Shown in pieces: positions 8,516-17,446 of a stretch of DNA of 64,000 bases. The stretch covers positions 62,001 through 126,000 of the forward strand of contig NZ_JASLGT010000009.1 in assembly GCF_030150205.1 (NCBI RefSeq), given 5' to 3'. Within the stretch, counting starts at the first letter, position 1. Every line of letters begins with the position of its first letter. Origin of the DNA: Niabella sp. Its GTDB lineage: Bacteria; Bacteroidota; Bacteroidia; Chitinophagales; Chitinophagaceae. The notes beneath the pieces are model-generated. The model was not told the origin of the DNA. It ran no database searches and saw only the letters and a program-made list of their open reading frames with translations. The translations under genes were made by a program, and so were the position numbers.

Positions 8516-11500
8516 ATGAAAAGAGCTTGCTTCTGTATGTTCGTTCTGCTATTGTTTTTCCTGCCGGTGGTGGCACAACGAAAGGCAACCATTACCGAAC
8601 TGAAACGAAACTATACGACCTATCCGTTTTCGGATCCCAACCCTATTCCTTCATTTGGTAAAATATATCCCTATTTCCGCTTTGATGGCTTTTCCGGCAC
8701 TCCGGTGCAGAAAGAATGGAAAGTAGTGCAACTGGAGAATGATTTTATCCGTGTGGAAGTATTCCCCGAGATCGGGGGTAAAGTATGGTCGGCCTATGAT
8801 AAAGTGCATCAGCGCTATTTCCTGTATAATAATAACGTGGTAAAGTTTCGTGATATTGCCATGCGTGGCCCCTGGACCAGTGGTGGAGTAGAGTTTAACT
8901 ATGGTGTTATCGGGCATACTCCCAATACCGCTACGCCCGTAGATTACCAGTTAAGCGCGGGTGAAGATGGAAGTGTGCGCTGCACGATCGGGTACCTGGA
9001 GATGCTGAGCCGTACAAGGTGGAATGTAGAAATAAAGGTAGAGAAAGACAAGGCCTTTTTTACTACCCGTTCCTCCTGGTTCAATACCACGGCTACAGAG
9101 CAACCTTATTATCAATGGTCCAATGCTGCGGTATCTGCAAAAAAGGACCTGCAACTTATTTACCCGGGAATCGCAGCCATCGGCCATTCGGGGGAGTTGA
9201 TCCAGTGGCCTTATGATTCTGTTGCCCGGAAGGCTATTTCACAATGGAAAGAAAATGATTACGGCGGCTCTAAATCCTTTCACATCATCAACAGCGGTAA
9301 ACCCTATTTTGGAGCACATTGGAAGGCGGAAGATTTCGGAATGCTCCATTATACGGCCAGCGATGAAAAGCTGGGACGTAAAATGTTCTCATGGGCATTA
9401 AGCGATCAGGGCGCGATCTGGGAGGAGCTGCTGACCGATAAAGACGGGCAGTATGTGGAAATGCAAAGTGGGCGCCTGTTTAATCAGAACTCCATTCCCA
9501 GCAGCCTGACACCCTTTAAACAAACCCAATTCATTCCATATGGGGCCGATCAATGGACGGAGTACTGGTATCCCTTTGCCGGAACCGGCGGTGTTACAGA
9601 TGCCAATGAAATGGGCGTAGTGCATGTGGAGGGAACAGCGCTCACCATTTCTCCCCTGGCTACACTGCGGGATACCCTGTATATCCGGGACAGGAGCGGA
9701 GCGGTATTGTTTGCAGCATGGGCCGATCTGAAACCACTGACGGTAAAAAAAATGGAGACCGGATTATTACCCGGGCAATGGAAAACAGCCGCCATCAGCC
9801 TGGGCAAGTATACCTGGACAGTGGATGATAAAGCATTGCAGCGGCCGCTTACGGCGCCGGCCGATTTTGATTGGAATGATGCTTATGGAAATTATTTGGA
9901 GGCGAGAGACCTGGCCGGATTGAGAAATTATGCGGAGGCAGAAAAGAAGGTACGGCAGGCGTTGGAAAAAAATAAAAACTATGTGCCCGCACTGGGCTTG
10001 TTATCGAGGTTACTTTATAACCGGATGGAATATGATACTGCTTTTTACTGCGCCAAACAGGCATTGAGCATTGATACCTATGATGCCGCAGCCAATTATT
10101 ATTATGCCCTGGCAGCTTTAAAAACAGGAAGAATCAATGATGCGGTAGACGGGCTGGATGTTGCGGCGCTCACTACAGCATTTCGCAGCGCCGCTTATAC
10201 AGAAATGAGCAGGATCTGCTTTCTCCGGAAAGACTTTTCCGGAACGGTGCAATATGCAGAGAAGTCCCTGCTGCAGAACCGGTATAATATTGAGGGGCTG
10301 CAGTTGCTATACCTGGCAAACCGGATAACCGGAAACAGCAATTCCCTGGTAGAAAAAAGCATCCGGGAGGCAGAGCCATTAAATCACTTCCTGCTATTTG
10401 AAAAATTTCTTGAAAAGGGAAATATTGAAGATGAAAAAGCTTTTACCGGTAGTATCCGGAATGAATTGCCATACCAGACTTATCTCGAGCTGGCCTCCTG
10501 GTATGTGCAGCTGGGCCGCACAGATGAAGCCCGGAAGCTGTTGGTGCTGGCTCCCAAAAATAACGAGGTGCTTTACTGGCTGGCTTACCTGAACCGCGAC
10601 TGGCCGTCCGGTGCAACTTACCTGCAGGAGGCGATTACTGCGGAGCCGGATTTCGCATTCCCGTTCCGCGAAGAAGCAAAGCCGGTATTTGACTGGGCCA
10701 TTACGCAAACTAAGAGCTGGAAGCCGGTTTACCTGCGGGCGTTGTTACTGCTGGCCAAAAATAACAAGGATGAGGCCCGTTTGTTACTGAACCGCATCAA
10801 CGACTCTGTCAGCTTTGCACCCTTTTATATTGTAAGAGCCTCCCTGAATGAAAATGCTGCCCTACAACTTTGGGATCTGCAGCGCGCCAATAGGGTAGAT
10901 ACCGGCTGGCGGTATAAAAACTACCTCACGCGGTTTCATCTTGCCGCAGGCAATTATAAAGCCGCGTTACAGACCATAGAACCTTACGCTCAACAACATC
11001 CCGGAGATTATATAAACGGGATGTTATATGTACGGGCACTGATGCGGAATGACCAGTATCAACAGGCGAACGAAGTATTGCGAGGTCTGAAGATCCTGCC
11101 GTTTGAAGGTGCTGGGGAGGGACGGCGCCTGTATGAAGAAATAAAACTGGTACAGGCGCTGGAAATGCTGGCGGGCAGAAAATATATGGTAGCCCTGAAG
11201 TACATAACGGAGGCGGGGGCATGGCCCCGGAATATGGGCGCGGGTAAGCCGTATGATGACCAGATCGATAACCGGTTGGAGCAGTTTTTTACAGGCCTGG
11301 TAAAACTGGCTATGAAAAAAGAGCGGGAGGGGCGCCTGTGGCTGGAACAGGTTGCCGGCTCAGACAAAGCGCCTGGTTCTATCAATGCATTGGCACAGGT
11401 AGCGGCACTCACCTGGCTGAACAGGAAAGAGAAGGCGGGTGCTGTTTTTGACAAATGGGCCTCCGCACAAAAGAATGCCCAAACTGTTGAATGGGGAAAA

Positions 11501-11602
11501 CGCTTTCTGAATGAGCCGTTGGATCCTGCCAGATTGAATATCGGCTTATACAACCAGTTGGTAAAACGGATCACGGAAACAGAAGATAAGCGGTTGTTTT
11601 AA
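8516..11602 (+). CDS. Exported DUF5107 domain protein with TPR repeats
   Basis: About 1028 residues and paralogous to the 3675 gene, but it starts with a signal peptide (MKRACFCMFVLLLFF..., cleavage near VVAQR, residues about 18-22), so it acts in the periplasm or outside the cell. The DUF5107 domain spans about 60-360: LENDFIRVEVFPEIGGKV and GPWTSGGVEFNYG align with the cytosolic paralogue. TPR-like repeats run from about 455 to about 1000. It lies 97 bp after istB and 136 bp before the DUF4091 gene on the same strand. The catalytic function is unknown; handling of sugar anomers or oligosaccharides outside the cytosol is a guess from the fold resemblance and the neighbours. Confidence 0.85.
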   Translation: MKRACFCMFVLLLFFLPVVAQRKATITELKRNYTTYPFSDPNPIPSFGKIYPYFRFDGFSGTPVQKEWKVVQLENDFIRVEVFPEIGGKVWSAYDKVHQRYFLYNNNVVKFRDIAMRGPWTSGGVEFNYGVIGHTPNTATPVDYQLSAGEDGSVRCTIGYLEMLSRTRWNVEIKVEKDKAFFTTRSSWFNTTATEQPYYQWSNAAVSAKKDLQLIYPGIAAIGHSGELIQWPYDSVARKAISQWKENDYGGSKSFHIINSGKPYFGAHWKAEDFGMLHYTASDEKLGRKMFSWALSDQGAIWEELLTDKDGQYVEMQSGRLFNQNSIPSSLTPFKQTQFIPYGADQWTEYWYPFAGTGGVTDANEMGVVHVEGTALTISPLATLRDTLYIRDRSGAVLFAAWADLKPLTVKKMETGLLPGQWKTAAISLGKYTWTVDDKALQRPLTAPADFDWNDAYGNYLEARDLAGLRNYAEAEKKVRQALEKNKNYVPALGLLSRLLYNRMEYDTAFYCAKQALSIDTYDAAANYYYALAALKTGRINDAVDGLDVAALTTAFRSAAYTEMSRICFLRKDFSGTVQYAEKSLLQNRYNIEGLQLLYLANRITGNSNSLVEKSIREAEPLNHFLLFEKFLEKGNIEDEKAFTGSIRNELPYQTYLELASWYVQLGRTDEARKLLVLAPKNNEVLYWLAYLNRDWPSGATYLQEAITAEPDFAFPFREEAKPVFDWAITQTKSWKPVYLRALLLLAKNNKDEARLLLNRINDSVSFAPFYIVRASLNENAALQLWDLQRANRVDTGWRYKNYLTRFHLAAGNYKAALQTIEPYAQQHPGDYINGMLYVRALMRNDQYQQANEVLRGLKILPFEGAGEGRRLYEEIKLVQALEMLAGRKYMVALKYITEAGAWPRNMGAGKPYDDQIDNRLEQFFTGLVKLAMKKEREGRLWLEQVAGSDKAPGSINALAQVAALTWLNRKEKAGAVFDKWASAQKNAQTVEWGKRFLNEPLDPARLNIGLYNQLVKRITETEDKRLF

Positions 11603-11738
11603 GCAAAAGAGCACTTAGTAATGGAGGAATGGCTTGCTATCATACAGCGGTCTTTACGCCGGCAAAAGGAATGCCTGGCCTCCGGGAAAAAATAAATAAC
11701 GAATGCATCCATATAAAATCGAGTCAAATTAAAAGATC

Positions 11739-13457
11739 ATGATCAGGAAGTTCTTGCTAATGGCGGTTGTTTTTTCTTTTTCAAAGGGGTATGCGCAAAA
11801 CAGTGCGGATCTGTACCAGGTAGATGCGTTGGAAAAAGTGTTCAGGGAAAGAGCGTATTTCCCGCCGCTTGCAGATGATACCATTCGAGCGGCAGCGGGT
11901 GAAACAGCCTCCATTCAATTGGTGATAAGAGCCAATCGCCCGCTGCGGGGTTTGTCCTTCGGAGCCGTTTGTTTACCGGGCATGGCTTCGGGACTCACGG
12001 CGAAAACGGGTTGGGTAACCTATGTGCCTGTAGGACGAAGCTATACACCGGCTTCCAAGGACCTGCTGCGTTCTGTTTCAGGTTACTTCCCGGATCCGAT
12101 CGTAGATGATACCTTACTGAATTTGTCGCAGGGGGAGATCAATCCCCTGTGGGTGTCTGTGCCCATACCTGTCCATACCGCTGCCGGTGTGTACCGGATA
12201 CAGGTAAGTGTAAACGGAGTCGTGAACGGGCGAAAAGAGCAGTTCCGTAAAACCGTTCCGGTAAAGGTTTACCCGGTGAAAGTACCGGAAACCTCGTTGT
12301 GGATCACCAACTGGTCATCGCACTTTAACCCGGCATCGCTGGAATTATTAAATAAAGGAAACAAGGTAGCGTTATATTCACCGCTGTACTGGGAGCTCCT
12401 CAAAGTGCACGCTGCAATGATGGCATCGCATAACCAAAACGTACATCGCATTTATGCGGCGTGGAATACAACCTATACGCTGCACAACGGACAATATACC
12501 TTCGACTTTTCCAACTTTGACAAAGAGGCGGAGTTGTTTGAAAAAGCAGGTGCACTCAAAAGAATAGAAGGTGGCCACCTTGCATGGCGGTCCGGTGCCT
12601 GGGATGATCCTTTCTTTGTGGAGGTACCGCTGGAAGATAATGAAGAAACAAAAAAGCTCAAACAGGCGCCCAATCCATCGATCAGCCTTTCCGGCATGCG
12701 CTCTGTACTGTTACCGGTAACCGATAGCCGGACGCAGAATTTTCTCAACCAGTTCCTGCCGGCGTTGAAAACGCATCTTGAGAAAAAAGGATGGCTGGCG
12801 AAATACATGCAGCATATTTCGGATGAACCAACAGCAAAAAATGCGGCTTCCTATGTTGCCATCAGCGATTATGTGCGGAAATACCTGCCCGGTGTAAAAA
12901 TTATGGATGCGGTACTTACCTCAAAAGAACTAAAGGAAGGTATTGATGTGTGGGTGCCGGTGCTGGATGTATATCATAAGGACTATGCTTTTTATGAAGA
13001 ACTGAAAAAGAATGGTAAGGAAATATGGTTTTATACCTGTGTGGGGCCACGGGGAAACTATGCCAACCGGTTTATTGAGCAGCCCCTGATCCAGACCCGC
13101 TACCTGCACTGGATCAATTATAAATACGGCGCTACCGGTTATTTGCACTGGGGACTGAACTACTGGGGTGGGCGCGATCCGTTGCGGGACGATGCTTCCC
13201 GCGACCGCGGCAAATTACCCGCCGGAGACGCCAATATCGTATATCCGGGATATAAAAAACTATATACCTCCATCCGGTTTGAAGCCATGCGCGATGGTAT
13301 CTACGACTACGAGCTGCTGAAAATGCTGGAACAAAAAGACGCAGCAAAGGCGCGCAGCTTTGTAAACGACCTGGTCCTGAACTTTAATGAGTATGATAAC
13401 AGTATCCTTTACTTCCGTAGAATAAGAAAACAGTTGCTGGAAGCATTGGCAAATTAA
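11739..13457 (+). CDS. Exported DUF4091 glycoside-hydrolase-like protein
   Basis: About 572 residues with an N-terminal signal peptide (MIRKFLLMAVVFSFSKGYAQ). The N-terminal beta-sandwich (about 25-190) precedes a barrel-like part (about 190-550). The DUF4091 signature near the C-terminus includes LHWGLNYWGGRDP at about 470 and RFEAMRDGIYDYELL at about 515. DUF4091 proteins are found in glycan-degradation contexts and are presumed glycosidases or glycan-binding; I know of no general assigned reaction. It closes the carbohydrate-related run on the plus strand. The ATG at 11739 is chosen because the signal peptide begins there. Confidence 0.8.
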   Translation: MIRKFLLMAVVFSFSKGYAQNSADLYQVDALEKVFRERAYFPPLADDTIRAAAGETASIQLVIRANRPLRGLSFGAVCLPGMASGLTAKTGWVTYVPVGRSYTPASKDLLRSVSGYFPDPIVDDTLLNLSQGEINPLWVSVPIPVHTAAGVYRIQVSVNGVVNGRKEQFRKTVPVKVYPVKVPETSLWITNWSSHFNPASLELLNKGNKVALYSPLYWELLKVHAAMMASHNQNVHRIYAAWNTTYTLHNGQYTFDFSNFDKEAELFEKAGALKRIEGGHLAWRSGAWDDPFFVEVPLEDNEETKKLKQAPNPSISLSGMRSVLLPVTDSRTQNFLNQFLPALKTHLEKKGWLAKYMQHISDEPTAKNAASYVAISDYVRKYLPGVKIMDAVLTSKELKEGIDVWVPVLDVYHKDYAFYEELKKNGKEIWFYTCVGPRGNYANRFIEQPLIQTRYLHWINYKYGATGYLHWGLNYWGGRDPLRDDASRDRGKLPAGDANIVYPGYKKLYTSIRFEAMRDGIYDYELLKMLEQKDAAKARSFVNDLVLNFNEYDNSILYFRRIRKQLLEALAN

Positions 13458-13690
13458 TAATTTGATAATTTGAAGATTTGAAAATGTGGAAAGGAGACTC
13501 GAAATCCAAATCACAAATCTCAAGATACAAGAACCAAATTTCAAAACAAGGCAAGTGATCCGCGCCCTGCTTGTCTCCCTGTCACCCTATACCAAAGCCA
13601 GCGGTCAGCTTTCAGTTGATTCGTCCGGGATCGGGGATTTGCCCTTTCTCATCGGGTATGAACAGGCCCTAACGTGAAACGTTGAACTGA
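13458..13690. repeat. A/T-rich intergenic filler module
   Basis: No gene supported. The stretch holds low-complexity words such as TTTGAAAATGTGG (near 13477), CCAAATCACAAATCTC and GAACCAAATTTC. They recur at 46402-46560 and, in the GTGGGAATGTG form, at 37226 and 59450. A 63-codon plus-strand frame (13486-13677) spells only these words and is rejected as a gene. Confidence 0.5.
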
Positions 13691-13699
13691 AACCTTTTC

Positions 13700-14890
13700 C
13701 TAAACCTTATACATCCGGTTCGCCGAATTGATATATTCCAGCGGATCAAATGTTTTATCAAAAGATTCCTGTAACTCCTTCATTTTAATTTCAAGGTCTT
13801 TGATCCTGCTTCCAAGTTGCGGATCGGTCCGGTATTTGTCAAAAAGCTCTTTGTATTTTAAGAGATTCTGGCTGATCCGGAAGGTAACCTGGCCAAACCG
13901 TTGTTTTAAGGACTGCACATCATTCATCTGCACATAGGCTGCCTGACGCCATTCTTTTGGATTGTTCTTTTTTTCGTTGGCTACAAAGCTGGCAGCTTCA
14001 TCCCGTACCCGTGTAAGGTATTGGTAACGCCTTTCCGCATCATTCTGCCGCGAGAAATTATTATCAAAATCCGCTTGCGACACTTTAATGATGCCTAGGT
14101 TTTCCTTCAGCGATTTGTCGTACTTTTTCTGGAGATCCTGCAGTTCGGTAGTGATGGCTTCCCATTCATTCTCGATCTGACCATTGTCGAAATTAAACTG
14201 GCTGACCTTCATGGTAAGGGTCAGCATTTCCTCACTTTGGGCTTTTAAAGCCTTTTCTTTTTTCCCGATATTGTCGATATAGGTGGTCATACTGGAAAAA
14301 AGCGCAGAAGTAATGGGGCCGGTAACCGGAACACCCTTGGTAAAGCCGCTGGCAAAATTGAGCAGGTTGCTGGTCACATTTAAAGCCGGGCTCTCCGCCT
14401 TTTTCTCTTTTACAAACGCCGCATAGGAATTGTACCATTTGGTATATCCTTCATAGTTCATGGGGTTGCCCGTTTCGCTCAGCGAATTAAAAAACGCCTT
14501 GGTAGAATTAAAAAGCATCAGCGGTTTAATCTCCCGCTCCATAGAAATAAGATTCACCATCGCCGATTGATAATTGGCCTGGAAAATATTCAGCTCGTTT
14601 TGTTCAATGGCTTTTTGTTTTTCTTCCACCGCCTGAACCCGCAGCACCAGTTTGTCGGCTTTATCCTTTACGTCTTTAGATTCATTGATCGATTTGTCAA
14701 GCGCCGACATCCGCAGGTCCAGTTGCGATACCGTAGAATCAAATGATTTGGTCTTTGTAGTAAAGTTTTTCTGAATATCATCCAACACCTTATCCCTCAG
14801 TGATTGAGCGCTGACAGGATCCTGCGCATAAGCGGGAAGAAGCGTATACAAAAAGGCAGATAACAACACGCATTTTTTCATCATGTACAT
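13700..14890 (-). CDS. Exported coiled-coil protein of unknown function
   Basis: About 396 residues. A signal peptide (MKKCVLLSAFLYTLLPAYAQ) starts at the third or fourth residue of the longest frame, so the true start may be the ATG at 14884 or 14881. The remainder is almost all helical, charged heptad-rich sequence (about 30-130, 215-300 and 320-385), broken by a hydrophobic, glycine-containing patch near 175-205 (NFASGFTKGVPVTGPITSALF) that could touch a membrane. I do not recognise a family. It is transcribed away from the gene before it and lies 185 bp downstream of the minus-strand receiver gene; a link to that signalling locus is unproven. Confidence 0.75.
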   Translation of the reverse strand: MYMMKKCVLLSAFLYTLLPAYAQDPVSAQSLRDKVLDDIQKNFTTKTKSFDSTVSQLDLRMSALDKSINESKDVKDKADKLVLRVQAVEEKQKAIEQNELNIFQANYQSAMVNLISMEREIKPLMLFNSTKAFFNSLSETGNPMNYEGYTKWYNSYAAFVKEKKAESPALNVTSNLLNFASGFTKGVPVTGPITSALFSSMTTYIDNIGKKEKALKAQSEEMLTLTMKVSQFNFDNGQIENEWEAITTELQDLQKKYDKSLKENLGIIKVSQADFDNNFSRQNDAERRYQYLTRVRDEAASFVANEKKNNPKEWRQAAYVQMNDVQSLKQRFGQVTFRISQNLLKYKELFDKYRTDPQLGSRIKDLEIKMKELQESFDKTFDPLEYINSANRMYKV

Positions 14891-15074
14891 TTATAGTTTT
14901 TAAATAGCATCCGTTAACAGATCCCTGCTAATCACAATACCCGGCAACAACTAGTCCTGCTGTGTAAAAACACAAATAATCAGCCAAAATTGGCCTTTTT
15001 ATCAGAAACAGGTAGGGCAGCCTGGTATATTTGGGTTGGGAATCAGCGGTTTAGGGGTGAAATTACTAAAAAAA

Positions 15075-15545
15075 TCAGGAAAGAAGCGATTGTCTTAATA
15101 AGAATTCCATTTGTTTGTTATTCTCTTCCAGCTCTTCGGTGAGCTTTTTGTTGGCACGGCTAAGGGCATAAAGTTCCAGACCTTCCAAAATGGTCTTTCT
15201 TAAAAGGGCCTCTTCCCAGGGCTTCTGTATATATTTAAAAACCCGGCCCTTATTAATAGCGTCAACAACGGCATCGATGTCGGCATAACCAGTAAGCAGC
15301 ATACGAACAGCATCCGGATAATCCTTAATAATCGACTCCAGGAATTCGATACCGGTCGTTTCCGGCATTCGCTGGTCTGTAACGATCAGGTGGATCTCCT
15401 GCTCTTTTAAAATCCGTAAGGCTTCGGCTACGGTTTGCGCGGTGAAGACAGAAAAGTCCCGCCTGAAACATGCTTTAAAAGAGTTCAGGTTGTGCAATTC
15501 GTCATCAACATACAAAACGTTTGAATACTGAAGACTTTGTTCCAT
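15075..15545 (-). CDS. Single-domain response regulator with C-terminal coiled coil
   Basis: 156 residues. The receiver domain (about 10-125) has the acidic pair in LYVDDE, the phosphoacceptor Asp in IVTDQRMPE (about 57), Thr in LLTGYAD and the switch Lys in IQKPWE (about 109). After it comes only a short helical tail (LTEELEENNKQMEFLLRQ), with no DNA-binding or enzymatic output. The tail may dimerise or dock onto a partner. It is divergent from the ThiF-led operon with 77 bp between starts, and its receiver resembles that of the hybrid protein at 19599 (both have NxLNSFKAxFR and TDQRMPE or SDQRMPE), so it likely belongs to the same pathway. Confidence 0.88.
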   Translation of the reverse strand: MEQSLQYSNVLYVDDELHNLNSFKACFRRDFSVFTAQTVAEALRILKEQEIHLIVTDQRMPETTGIEFLESIIKDYPDAVRMLLTGYADIDAVVDAINKGRVFKYIQKPWEEALLRKTILEGLELYALSRANKKLTEELEENNKQMEFLLRQSLLS

Positions 15546-15570
15546 AATTTCTTTGGAATTAATATTTGTG

Positions 15571-15578
15571 TAAGTTTG
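15571..15578 (+). promoter_or_regulatory. -7 element for the ThiF operon
   Basis: TAAGTTTG fits the Bacteroidota TAnnTTTG consensus exactly and lies 45 bp before the ThiF start. TTTG at 15552 could be a -33 element, but the 15-bp spacing is short. It is interleaved with the opposing -7 element at 15605-15612. Confidence 0.45.
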
Positions 15579-15604
15579 TGTTTATGTTTATATGTGTATA
15601 ACTT

Positions 15605-15612
15605 CAAAATTA
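15605..15612 (-). promoter_or_regulatory. -7 element for the receiver gene
   Basis: On the minus strand this reads TAATTTTG, an exact TAnnTTTG match, about 60 bp upstream of the receiver start. Its transcript would cross the plus-strand promoter, so the two promoters could interfere. Confidence 0.4.
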
Positions 15613-15622
15613 CTTAATATTT

Positions 15623-16744
15623 ATGGAAAAAAACGCAACGGCTAATCACGCAGCCTTGTTGCAGGTACTATCGGATCCCGGTAAAACCTACAGACCCTTG
15701 TTTTTCAGGATATACAACCAGGAGGATCAAAAACTGTTCCGGGAACTGCGGCAAACCGTAAAAGACCTGGAAATACACGACCAGATTTTGAGCCAGCTTC
15801 ATGAATACGTAAAGATTTGTTATATTACAAAATTAAACCCGGGCGATGATCCGGAACCCTTTATAGCCGAAACGCTGGGCGAACATACATTGGAAACATA
15901 TGGCGTATGGGTTTATTATCCCTGGTCAAAAAAACTGGTGCACCTCCTGGATGAGGAAGCCTTCGTGGCATTGCGGACGAGCCGGAATACCTATAAAATT
16001 ACACCGGAGGAACGGGAATTGTTGCGGACAAAAAAAATCGGCGTTATCGGGCTGTCGGTAGGGCAGGCCATCGCTCAAACACTGGCCATGGAACGGGTTT
16101 GTGGGGCCTTGCATCTGGCTGATTTTGACTCCATCGAGCTAAGCAATATGAACCGGCTGAACGTTGGAGTACAGGATATTGGGCTGAACAAGGCTGTTTT
16201 AGCCGCACGGAAAATAGCAGAGTTAGATCCTTTTCTGGATGTATTATGCTTTACCGAAGGCATTACAGAGCATAACCTGGATGCGTTTTTTTTAGAAAAT
16301 GGTAAAATTGATGTGCTGGTAGAGGAGTGTGATGGTATTGATGTAAAAATTTCAAGCCGTTTAAAGGCACGGTCTTTGGGCATTCCGGTGGTAATGGATA
16401 CCAACGACCGGGGAATGCTCGATGTGGAACGGTTTGATCTGGAACCCGGAAGAGCTATATTTCATGGCAGTATTGATGAAGAAATGGATACCACGAAGCT
16501 AAAAGGGCTAACAAACGAAGAAAAAATTGTTATTCTGGGCAAGATATTTGATCTTTCAAAAATTTCCGACAGAATGAAGATGTCACTTGGTGAAATGCGA
16601 AAAACAATTAATGCCTGGCCACAGCTTGCATCCTCCGTTGCTTTAGGCGGCGCCATGGTAACCGATACCTGTAGAAGGATTTTATTATCGGAGATACACA
16701 ATTCCGGCCGGTATTATATTGACTTTAATGATTTAATAAAATAA
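15623..16744 (+). CDS. ThiF/E1-like protein related to the Rv1355c family
   Basis: About 373 residues. The N-terminal module (about 15-125) contains HDQILSQLHEYVKICYITKLN, and the E1/ThiF Rossmann domain spans about 130-330. Its nucleotide loop reads GVIGLSVGQAIAQTLA (about 140-155), followed by LADFDSIELSNMNRLN, which carries the Asp and Arg that contact ATP in E1 enzymes. ThiF-like proteins adenylate a C-terminal carboxylate. I see no CxxC zinc pairs, no obvious catalytic Cys loop and no ubiquitin-like partner nearby. In Rv1355c-type proteins a nitroreductase-like half is often fused; here it is absent. First gene of a four-gene operon, 11 bp before the GNAT-like gene. Substrate unknown; the Rv1355c link is from memory. 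Confidence 0.8.
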   Translation: MEKNATANHAALLQVLSDPGKTYRPLFFRIYNQEDQKLFRELRQTVKDLEIHDQILSQLHEYVKICYITKLNPGDDPEPFIAETLGEHTLETYGVWVYYPWSKKLVHLLDEEAFVALRTSRNTYKITPEERELLRTKKIGVIGLSVGQAIAQTLAMERVCGALHLADFDSIELSNMNRLNVGVQDIGLNKAVLAARKIAELDPFLDVLCFTEGITEHNLDAFFLENGKIDVLVEECDGIDVKISSRLKARSLGIPVVMDTNDRGMLDVERFDLEPGRAIFHGSIDEEMDTTKLKGLTNEEKIVILGKIFDLSKISDRMKMSLGEMRKTINAWPQLASSVALGGAMVTDTCRRILLSEIHNSGRYYIDFNDLIK

Positions 16745-16755
16745 GAATCTGACCA

Positions 16756-17442
16756 TTGGAAATTGTAATAAGAGCATTCAGAGCTACTACCGACCCGGAT
16801 ACGTGTTTGAATTTTATCGAAGGGCATCGCCGGCTGCTTGAATTACATTTTGGTATCGTTGCCATTACGTCGAGTAACCAGGACTGGATGTATCATGATA
16901 ATACATTTGTGATTGTTGCGGAAGATAAAGAGCGGACCAAAGTTTATGGAGGGGCAAGGGTACAACTGGCAGACGGGAAATTGCAGTTGCCCATAGAAAC
17001 GGCGATCAGTAAATACGATCGGTCAATTCATACAATGGCACAGCAGCCCGGCGTTTCGGAGATCTGTGGCCTATGGAATTCAACAGAAGTGGTTGGATGG
17101 GGGATCGGAAGCTTTTTTATGAGCCGTGCGGGGGTGGCGGTTGCCTGCATGCTGAAATCTACAAAAGTACTGTTTTTAGCGGCGCCCATTACGGTTCGGA
17201 TGGGCAAAAGAATGGGCGCAGAAATAGAAACATCATTAGGCAATAAGGGGAATTTCTTTTATCCGAAGGATGATTTTATTGCTACGGCAATGGCCATCAA
17301 CGATTGCCCGGTACTTTCAAAAGCCGATGAAAAGGAGCGGACCCGCATCTATAGCATACTGGAGCATCCGGTGCAGCAGGCGCCGGAGGACGGCCCCAAA
17401 GGACAACTGATGATCGACTATCAACTGGACATAACCGGCTAA
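16756..17442 (+). CDS. GNAT-fold acyltransferase-like protein (autoinducer-synthase-like)
   Basis: About 228 residues, starting at a TTG since no ATG is available between the upstream stop and the conserved N-terminus. The pattern fits a GNAT fold of the N-acyl amino acid/acyl-homoserine-lactone synthase kind: a strand giving FVIVAEDKE, then KVYGGARVQL, then EICGLWNSTEVVGWGIGSFFMSRAGVAVA (about 100-128), reminiscent of the conserved E-x-G/R-L core of those synthases, then KRMGAEIET near 160. That similarity is by eye only. It lies 11 bp after the E1-like gene and 4 bp before the kinase gene, so translation is probably coupled. It may make or modify a small acylated signal; plain acetyltransferase is the alternative. 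Confidence 0.6.
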   Translation: MEIVIRAFRATTDPDTCLNFIEGHRRLLELHFGIVAITSSNQDWMYHDNTFVIVAEDKERTKVYGGARVQLADGKLQLPIETAISKYDRSIHTMAQQPGVSEICGLWNSTEVVGWGIGSFFMSRAGVAVACMLKSTKVLFLAAPITVRMGKRMGAEIETSLGNKGNFFYPKDDFIATAMAINDCPVLSKADEKERTRIYSILEHPVQQAPEDGPKGQLMIDYQLDITG

Positions 17443-17446
17443 TGTA

